Assembly (NCBI GenBank): GCA_944389315.1
Contig: CALXLX010000002.1
Span: 1-51,041, forward strand
Origin: an uncultured Opitutales bacterium
Lineage (GTDB): Bacteria > Verrucomicrobiota > Verrucomicrobiia > Opitutales > Intestinicryptomonadaceae
Length of the DNA stretch: 51,041 nt
Reading direction: 5' to 3'
The position numbers were made by a program, and so were the translations under genes. Of the stretch, positions 45,009 through 51,041 are shown one piece after another (within the stretch, counting starts at the first letter, position 1; the number at the start of each line of letters is the position of its first letter). The notes under the pieces were generated by a model. That model searched no databases, was not told the origin of the DNA, and was given only the letters and a program-made list of their open reading frames with translations.

Positions 45009-45305
45009 CGGTAAAATACGTTAACGGCAAAGAATTTAAAGTTCAAGAGTATAGATTGCCTATATCAGAAGATTGGCTACAGATTTAGAAAGACGGAGAA
45101 AATTTTATTCTCTCCTGCCTAGATATATTTAGCGCATGCATGTTTGTATTTGACATATAAATGCATATATTTAGTCTTAACTGAATAAGCGATGGGGCTT
45201 GTTCTTTGGAGATGCCTTGCTGATGCAGGCTTCAAAAGATGGGTGTGCCTTCTTGCGGAGATTCCCGCGGGGAGGATAAGAAAATAATAGAATTATAAAA
45301 AATAT
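45009..45305. other. Divergent intergenic region with 42-bp-spaced direct repeats
   Basis: 297 bp between the TIM-barrel gene and the FAD oxidoreductase. ATATATTTAG occurs at 45123-45132 and 45165-45174, exactly 42 bp apart. TTGACA (45150-45155) lies between them without a good -10 partner. TATAAA (45294-45299) lies six bases before ATG 45306 but lacks a -35 box. Confidence 0.4.
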
Positions 45306-47294
45306 ATGGATATGAAAAACATTACACAGATGGGGCGCAGGAGTTTCCTTACTAATATGACGGCGGCCGCAGGTTGCGTGCTTGCCGCAAGGGTAAATGT
45401 CTCGGCGAAGGAGGTAGCGGGGGAGATTCCGCAGAGCGCAAACCTCGCGGCGACATTGTCTAAGGAGCCATTCGTGCCTTACGCTTCGGAGAAAAATATG
45501 CGCTCCGTAAAGCTGGATACGGACGTCCTTGTGGCAGGCGGAGGCCTGGCGGGAGTTCTTGCGGCTTTATCCGCGGCAAGAAGGGGGGCGAAAGTTATAA
45601 TATGCCAGGACAGGTCGCGTTTCGGAGGAAATGCAAGCTCGGAAGTGAGAATGCACCCGTTGGGCGTCAATCCCGGCCGGGTCGGTTTTAGGGAAGGCGG
45701 CATATTGGAGGAACTTAAGCTCGACTGCGCGGTTAATAATCCGCATTGCTCGTGGGAGCTTTGGGATTTGTCCTTGTACGACAAGCTCGTATCCCTCCCC
45801 AATGTCACTGTGCTTTTGGATACGGCGGTTTTCGGGGCGGACGTGTCTGCGGACGGCTCGCTCATAAATGCCGTGCGCGCGCGATGCGACACAAGCAGGA
45901 CGGTCTATACGATAACCGCGAAGCAGTATATAGACTGCACGGGGGACGCCCGCCTGGCAATGGAAGCCGGGGACGATTTGATGTTCGGGCGCGAGAAGCC
46001 CGAGAAATTTGGCGAGAGCCTTGCCGACTACGACGACGAAGGCACATGCATGGGTTCGTCAGTTCTTTTTACCGCAAAGGATATAGGCAGGCCAATTCCG
46101 TATCATGCGCCTGATTGGGCAGTCAAGATAACGCCCGAGATGCTCAAGCTGCGCAGGATCAGCAAGCGCGACCTGACCTACGGGTACTGGTGGATAGAGC
46201 TTGGCGGGGACACGAACGCCGTTTTGGACAACGAGCGTTTGCGCTACGAACTTCTGCGCATAAGCCTGGGAATTTGGGACTACCTTAAGAATGAGGCAGC
46301 TCCGAAGGAGGCTGAGAACCTGGCCTTGGACTTTATAGGAATGGTTCCCGGAAGAAGGGAGACGTACAGGATAGTTTCGGAGTACATAATGACGCAGTCG
46401 GACATAGAGGGCGGCTGGAAGCGGTTTGACGACCCGGTTTGCGTGGGCGGCTGGTCCATGGACGACCACCCCAAGAAGGGTTTTTACGATTTCGACCGCG
46501 CGCCCTGCCGCCAGGCTCCTGTAAAGCCGTACAACATACCTTTCGGCAGCCTGATATCAAAGAAGATAAAGAATATGATGATGGCCGGCAGAAATGTTGG
46601 CGTAAGCCATGTGGCTCTTTCGTCTACGCGCGTTATGGCGACAACCGCCTGCATGGGGCAGGCCGTTGGCACGGCAGCGGCGCTTTGCGTCGCCAAGGGG
46701 GTTTCTCCGTCAGAGCTCCGCGCGGACAAGAAGAATCTTTCGGAGCTGAAACAGGCGCTCTTGAGGGACGACCAGACCATACTTGCCATAAAGAATGAGG
46801 ATCCTGCGGATTTGGCGTTGGAAGCCAAGGTGAGCGCAAGCGCCTCCGCCGAGGGAACCAAGCCGGAGAATGTCATAAACGGAGTCTCTTTCGACACAAA
46901 GCCCGATCCCAAAGCCTCGCGCGGAAACGAGAACCGCTGGCTAGCCTCCGCGAGCGGATCTCCGTGGCTGAGGCTATCGTGGGATGCGCCGCAGAAGATT
47001 TCAAAAGTGGAGATAACCTTCGATACCGGGTGCAAGAACCTTGCAATATCCGGCTCTGCTGTGTACCGCAAAAGCGTTTTATGGGCGCCCCAGAGCGAAT
47101 GCGTCAAGGATTTCGTTCTTTCCGCGGTATGCGCGGACGGCAAGGAGAAAACCCTTGCGGAAGTTAAAGGCAATTACCAGCGCAAGGTAAGGCTTTCTTT
47201 CGACCCCGTTTCGGCAAAATCCATAAAGCTCAAGGTGCTTTCCACCAACGGAGACAAGCTTGCCGCCGTTTACGAAGTGCGCGCCTACGCGTAA
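45306..47294 (+). CDS. Tat-exported FAD-dependent oxidoreductase with C-terminal discoidin-like domain
   Basis: 662 residues. A twin-arginine signal (GRRSFLTNMTAAAG, residues 10-23) fits export of a folded flavoprotein. The FAD_oxidored domain starts with DVLVAGGGLAGVLAALSAARRGAKVI (dinucleotide fold) and contains FGGNASSEVRMH, CTGDARLAMEAGDD and the late FAD block NMMMAGRNVGVSHVALSSTR. The last approximately 150 residues are beta-rich with NRWLA and PWLRLSWD stretches typical of F5/8 type C (CBM32-like) sugar-binding domains. Such enzymes are numerous in Verrucomicrobiota and Planctomycetota glycan loci and are suspected to oxidise sugars; substrate unknown. It is followed after 24 bp by a giant secreted protein. 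Confidence 0.82.
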   Translation: MDMKNITQMGRRSFLTNMTAAAGCVLAARVNVSAKEVAGEIPQSANLAATLSKEPFVPYASEKNMRSVKLDTDVLVAGGGLAGVLAALSAARRGAKVIICQDRSRFGGNASSEVRMHPLGVNPGRVGFREGGILEELKLDCAVNNPHCSWELWDLSLYDKLVSLPNVTVLLDTAVFGADVSADGSLINAVRARCDTSRTVYTITAKQYIDCTGDARLAMEAGDDLMFGREKPEKFGESLADYDDEGTCMGSSVLFTAKDIGRPIPYHAPDWAVKITPEMLKLRRISKRDLTYGYWWIELGGDTNAVLDNERLRYELLRISLGIWDYLKNEAAPKEAENLALDFIGMVPGRRETYRIVSEYIMTQSDIEGGWKRFDDPVCVGGWSMDDHPKKGFYDFDRAPCRQAPVKPYNIPFGSLISKKIKNMMMAGRNVGVSHVALSSTRVMATTACMGQAVGTAAALCVAKGVSPSELRADKKNLSELKQALLRDDQTILAIKNEDPADLALEAKVSASASAEGTKPENVINGVSFDTKPDPKASRGNENRWLASASGSPWLRLSWDAPQKISKVEITFDTGCKNLAISGSAVYRKSVLWAPQSECVKDFVLSAVCADGKEKTLAEVKGNYQRKVRLSFDPVSAKSIKLKVLSTNGDKLAAVYEVRAYA

Positions 47295-47318
47295 GATTTG
47301 CATTCCCCCGTTATTGTC

Positions 47319-50300
47319 ATGAAGAGATGCTTTTGGATTTGTGCGTTTTTTAGTATTATGCTTTCGGAGCTGCTTGGGGCTGTTGCCCCAAAGCCGACCG
47401 GATACATATTCGAGGTTGAGAAATTCCAATTCAAGAGCTTTTGGAATCCGACGAGGATGGGGGGGCACTCCATACTGCAGGTGGCCAGCCCGTCTTTTGA
47501 GCCGTGTTCGGTTTACGAGATAGACTCGCCGGGCAGATATGCGGTGTGGTGTTCGGCGTACGACAATATGGACATTGCGCCGGGGTCGCGCACATTCAAG
47601 GTTCTCATAAACGGCGAGGAGATGCCCGACGAATGCGGCAACCACGGCGAGCTAACCGGGCTATACTGGCAGAAGGCAGGCGAGGTCGATCTGCCCAAGG
47701 GGGAGATGCTTCTCGGGCTTAGAACAAAGCGCAAGGGGGCGCGCGCCGACGCGGTTTATCTTACGAAGGATTTGTCTTTTGACCCAAACGGGTATTTCGA
47801 TTCGGGAGTGAACCGCAGGCCCTACAGGCGCGATCCCAAGCATGTGGAGAGTTATTCGCCCACAAATCTAAGCCCTCTGCCGAAGCTGAGCGCTGTGGAG
47901 GACGCCCGCAGAGTCTGGGTTGAAAACGATAAGCTGAAGATCTCCTACGTCCAGAAGAAGGACGCTTCCGGCGCAACATTCTATGTACGTTCTGTGGAGC
48001 TGAAAAAGGCCGACGGAAACATCAAGCTGCCCGAGTTTTCGGACGAGATTCTGTTTTTGACGAAGGTGGGCAACGTCAGGTTTTATCCGATAAACTATTA
48101 CTGCTCATGGCTTACCGACGCTCCCGGCCCGCAGATAAAAGTGGGCGGAAAGACCTACGAGATTGTAGAGCGGGCTACAAATCCGTTTTCAGTGGGGGAA
48201 AACAAGATAATGCGGGTTGTCGGGGTTGAGAAGAAATCTCCGCGCAGCCTGTCTTTGAAATTTGAAAACGGAGCGGAGGGCGAGCTTAATTTATCGGAGA
48301 AGGGCTTTGAGGCGTCGCTAAAGGTTTCGGCAACGATGCCGGAGGACGGTAGGTATTCTTTCGGGCTGTCGGCATTCAACAGGGTTCCTAAAAATACTTT
48401 CCGCGCCGTGTGCATGCCGCCGAGCTACCAGCTAAAGCGCATTACGGACAGGCCAAAGCTCGTCTGCTCGTCCATGCTTTCGCAGCCTTACTGCGCGATG
48501 GAAAACCGCGGGCCGCGCAGCCGTTCGTACACCAATGCGGTTGTTGCAAATCCGGATATGTTCCCGGAGGACAAGTGGTCTAACGGTTTCAATTCGCCGT
48601 GCGGATTCGCGGTTGTGGGGGCGTCGGGGGAGCCTCAGGCAAGCATGTTCTCTCCGGTGTTGGGCTCCGATGCGTCGAAGAAAAAGGCGGGGGATAAACT
48701 CTCCGCGGAGTTCATATTGGTGTCCATGGAGGGGATATGCTCCGACATGGTGGACTATATAAACAATAACATATATGCGTCTTCCCATCTGCGCGAGCCT
48801 ATAACAGTCTCTTTGTCTTCGGCGCTGGAGAACATATCCGAGTATCTTGCCAACCGCGACGCCTCCGGCTGGTGCAGCTATCTAAAAGGCCGCTACAATA
48901 TAGAGGGGCAGGATATGGCCACAAACGCCTCGCCCTTGGCGGAGCTGCAAAACGCGCTCCTTACGGATTCGGAGGACTATTATAAGAACATCGCTTTGCC
49001 TGCGTTCGAGTTTGCGCTCTCGCGCCAGACATACCATTTCATACCGAGGCCTGGAAAGCTGCATTCTGAGGGCAACGTGTTTGCGCTTAAGCTCATGGTG
49101 CCCTCTCCCGCATGGGGGGCGGACTTTTACGCCTCTGAAAACGCCATGATGGGCGGAGGAAACCCGTGGGTTTCCGAGTTCTACGAGAATAGGAGATATT
49201 CATTCTACGCTCCCGTGCCCGATTGGACCATATATTTCGGCCGTTGGCTCGCCGAGCCCGAAAACGGCGAACTTCTCGAGAAGGCGAAGGCATCGGCCGA
49301 CTATTGGCTCAAGCGGGTTTATGCCAGCGATTTTTCCGAGCCGGATGTCAGCTTCTCGTATACGAGGGCCTATCCTTATTGGTACTATCTGCCCGATTTC
49401 TACGAGGCAACAAAAGACCCAAAATATTTGCACTACGCGGTGCTCGGCGCCTATCAGACGGCTTCGAGCATATGGAATTACCCCATACCCAAGTCCAAGG
49501 AGATGCTCATTCACAAGGGTGGCTTGGTGGAGGGAATAGACTCCCTGTGGTACAAGGGCAATAGCGAGTACCGTTTAGGATATTTTGAAACCCGCGAGCT
49601 TGTCGCGGAAAGGGCCGCTAAGATACGCAAGGACTACCATAAATATCTGTATCCAGCCGAGGAGCATAAGGTGGATTCCTGGCAGGTGTCACGTATAGGG
49701 GTGGGGATAGAGGCGCCCCATACGCTCAGGGCGTCGTGCCATTACAGGAACATAATCATGCCCGCCTGGGCGCCGGAGTTGCTGCGCGTATGGAAACATT
49801 CCGGCAGGGACCTGCTCATGAAGTTTTCCCGCCACGCAATAATAGACAGGTTTGCGAATTTCTACGGCTACTATGTGAAAGATTTTACGGACATTCCGCT
49901 CGACCCGCAGTATCCGTACAAGGGGCCTGACATCTCGAGCTTCTATTACCATCACGCGCCCTGCCACTTCGCGTATTTGTACGACTATCTCATGGCCCAG
50001 GCCGAATCGCGCGCGGGGGAGAACGTCAAGTTCCCCTATGTGCGCACGCAGGGCTTTGTGTGGTTTACAAACAGGATATACGGGCGGGTCGGCAAGCTGT
50101 TCGGGCAGGACGCTCTGCCCACGCTTGAAAAAGGCGCCGTCGAGACCGGAACGCCTAAGGTTTCCACGCTCACCTTCAGGGGGGAGGATAGCGTCTGGAT
50201 TCTTTTCCTAAACGATTCCTCCGCGAGAATAGAATTTCTGCCCAAATACAACGCATCGTCGAGGCTTTTAAAAGGCGCAAATCTTGATGCGAAGGCAAAG

Positions 50301-50744
50301 ATTTACGCGGACGACGGCTCTGAGAAGCCTGTATCGGCCAAGTCCATAGCAGAGGAGAAGATAAAGATTCCGGCATTGGGGCTTGTGGCGCTGAAGATAC
50401 CGGCCGAGAAAAAGAATATATACTCCCGCTCCCAGAAGCCTATAGGCTCTCCCGCGCATATTGCGGAGAGGGAGTTTTTCAAGAGCGTTGGGGCCGACGA
50501 GCTTCACCTGTTCAGGATACGCTCGCCTTTCGGCAAGGATTCCCTTTATGCGGTTGTGGTTTGCGACTGGCAGAAGAAGCTGAAAGTAAAGCTTACTCTC
50601 GGCGGGAAGACCTATGAGGATACTTCCTTCCCGTACGAATTTTCCATATATCCGCTCTCGCAGGAGGCCGACATAAACGCGACTATCACCGTCGAGGCTG
50701 AGGGGGCTTCTCCTAAGAGCAAGAGCTTTACTTTGGGGCGCTGA
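47319..50744 (+). CDS. Large secreted protein, probable glycan-active enzyme of unknown class
   Basis: 1141 residues with a signal peptide (about 1-20, SELLGAVA). ATG 47319 is used; an in-frame TTG at 47298 would precede it. The N-terminus (about 25-150) looks like a jelly-roll carbohydrate-binding domain (YEIDSPGRYAVWCSAYDN, FKVLINGEE). The centre (about 500-900) is rich in Trp, Tyr and helices with repeated YPYWYYLPDFYEATKDPKYL-type segments, suggesting an alpha/alpha-toroid as in lyases and glycosidases. A beta-rich C-terminus follows. No catalytic signature is recognised, so no CAZy family is claimed. Pairing with the Tat flavoenzyme suggests they work on one external or periplasmic substrate. 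Confidence 0.75.
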   Translation: MKRCFWICAFFSIMLSELLGAVAPKPTGYIFEVEKFQFKSFWNPTRMGGHSILQVASPSFEPCSVYEIDSPGRYAVWCSAYDNMDIAPGSRTFKVLINGEEMPDECGNHGELTGLYWQKAGEVDLPKGEMLLGLRTKRKGARADAVYLTKDLSFDPNGYFDSGVNRRPYRRDPKHVESYSPTNLSPLPKLSAVEDARRVWVENDKLKISYVQKKDASGATFYVRSVELKKADGNIKLPEFSDEILFLTKVGNVRFYPINYYCSWLTDAPGPQIKVGGKTYEIVERATNPFSVGENKIMRVVGVEKKSPRSLSLKFENGAEGELNLSEKGFEASLKVSATMPEDGRYSFGLSAFNRVPKNTFRAVCMPPSYQLKRITDRPKLVCSSMLSQPYCAMENRGPRSRSYTNAVVANPDMFPEDKWSNGFNSPCGFAVVGASGEPQASMFSPVLGSDASKKKAGDKLSAEFILVSMEGICSDMVDYINNNIYASSHLREPITVSLSSALENISEYLANRDASGWCSYLKGRYNIEGQDMATNASPLAELQNALLTDSEDYYKNIALPAFEFALSRQTYHFIPRPGKLHSEGNVFALKLMVPSPAWGADFYASENAMMGGGNPWVSEFYENRRYSFYAPVPDWTIYFGRWLAEPENGELLEKAKASADYWLKRVYASDFSEPDVSFSYTRAYPYWYYLPDFYEATKDPKYLHYAVLGAYQTASSIWNYPIPKSKEMLIHKGGLVEGIDSLWYKGNSEYRLGYFETRELVAERAAKIRKDYHKYLYPAEEHKVDSWQVSRIGVGIEAPHTLRASCHYRNIIMPAWAPELLRVWKHSGRDLLMKFSRHAIIDRFANFYGYYVKDFTDIPLDPQYPYKGPDISSFYYHHAPCHFAYLYDYLMAQAESRAGENVKFPYVRTQGFVWFTNRIYGRVGKLFGQDALPTLEKGAVETGTPKVSTLTFRGEDSVWILFLNDSSARIEFLPKYNASSRLLKGANLDAKAKIYADDGSEKPVSAKSIAEEKIKIPALGLVALKIPAEKKNIYSRSQKPIGSPAHIAEREFFKSVGADELHLFRIRSPFGKDSLYAVVVCDWQKKLKVKLTLGGKTYEDTSFPYEFSIYPLSQEADINATITVEAEGASPKSKSFTLGR

Positions 50745-50900
50745 TATCCCGCATTGCTTTTCTTCTTCTAAGGCGTCTTTTATACGTTTAAGGGTTGCTC
50801 TTTTTGGCGGGAGAGGCCTTTTTAAGCGTGTTATGGGAAATATATTCTTCTTTAGGGAAAGGGTATTTGTTTTACAGGGTAAATTTTTTTAAAGAATGTA

Positions 50901-50928
50901 TTGACAACGGAAAGATAAGATACATAAA
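50901..50928 (+). promoter_or_regulatory. Predicted promoter of tRNA-Asn
   Basis: Perfect TTGACA (50901-50906) and CATAAA (50923-50928) 16 bp apart, ending 22 bp before the tRNA. The rest of the 206-bp gap after the large secreted-protein gene shows no gene and no convincing terminator. Confidence 0.5.
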
Positions 50929-50950
50929 TGCAGACTTTCATTTTTAGTGA

Positions 50951-51025
<75 letters not shown>

Positions 51026-51041
51026 CTGAAAAAAGCCCGCA

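Overview
The window looks like the chromosome of a member of the Verrucomicrobiota, most probably an Opitutales/Puniceicoccales-type bacterium. This rests on two secreted proteins ending in the PEPSTYAAIFG or PEPATYAVIFG type of PEP-CTERM anchor common in that group, a GSIII glutamine synthetase, a GH106-like enzyme and a Tat-exported FAD oxidoreductase beside a giant secreted protein. Most genes are GC-rich yet use ATA as the main isoleucine codon, and the window carries the matching tRNA-Ile(CAU). The assignment is inference from protein motifs, not from a phylogeny.

Layout. 33-3028: end of the str ribosomal operon (rpsG-fusA-rpsJ). 3029-3527: gene-free, with a candidate structured RNA ending in a strong terminator. 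3528-8126: a PEP-CTERM protein, a DUF2157 membrane protein with a small partner, and a three-haem CCP/MauG peroxidase. 8337-11486: a secreted GH106-like alpha-L-rhamnosidase. 11679-18639: arginine biosynthesis argC-argJ-argB-argD-argF and argG, followed by a eukaryote-like UDP-glucose dehydrogenase and leuA. 21870: tRNA-Ile(CAU). 22353-26911: an MsbA-like ABC exporter, the ABC-F ATPase Uup and a TVP38/VTT membrane protein.

27135-37179 is a self-contained nitrogen-assimilation module. GSIII (glnN) is transcribed away from gltB-gltD-nifA-like. The shared 383-bp spacer holds a perfect sigma-54 promoter for glnN, a good one for gltB, and two matching palindromes (CTACAA-N2-TTGTAG type) 32 bp apart at enhancer distance from both. 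The third gene of the gltBD transcript encodes a GAF/AAA+/HTH sigma-54 activator, the obvious candidate to bind them.

37407-42208 is an AT-rich accessory island and the most striking part of the window. A three-gene operon (a PEP-CTERM pentapeptide-repeat surface protein plus two paralogous secreted proteins of unknown function) lies divergently from a tyrosine recombinase. The 208-bp gap is bounded by a perfect 18-bp inverted repeat. In the orientation shown, a consensus -35 (TTGACA) inside the bounded segment faces the recombinase and has no -10. Inverting the segment would place it exactly 18 bp from a TATAAA that lies just outside, upstream of the surface operon. This is the layout expected of a recombinase-controlled ON/OFF promoter, here read as OFF.

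42264-45008: housekeeping operon (TIM-barrel protein, ybeY, DUF502, recO). 45306-50744: FAD oxidoreductase and a 1141-residue secreted protein, probably a glycan-utilisation pair. 50951: tRNA-Asn(GUU) at the window edge.

Several genes lack a Shine-Dalgarno sequence and have promoter-like boxes placed so that transcription would start at or within about three bases of the start codon, suggesting leaderless mRNAs.
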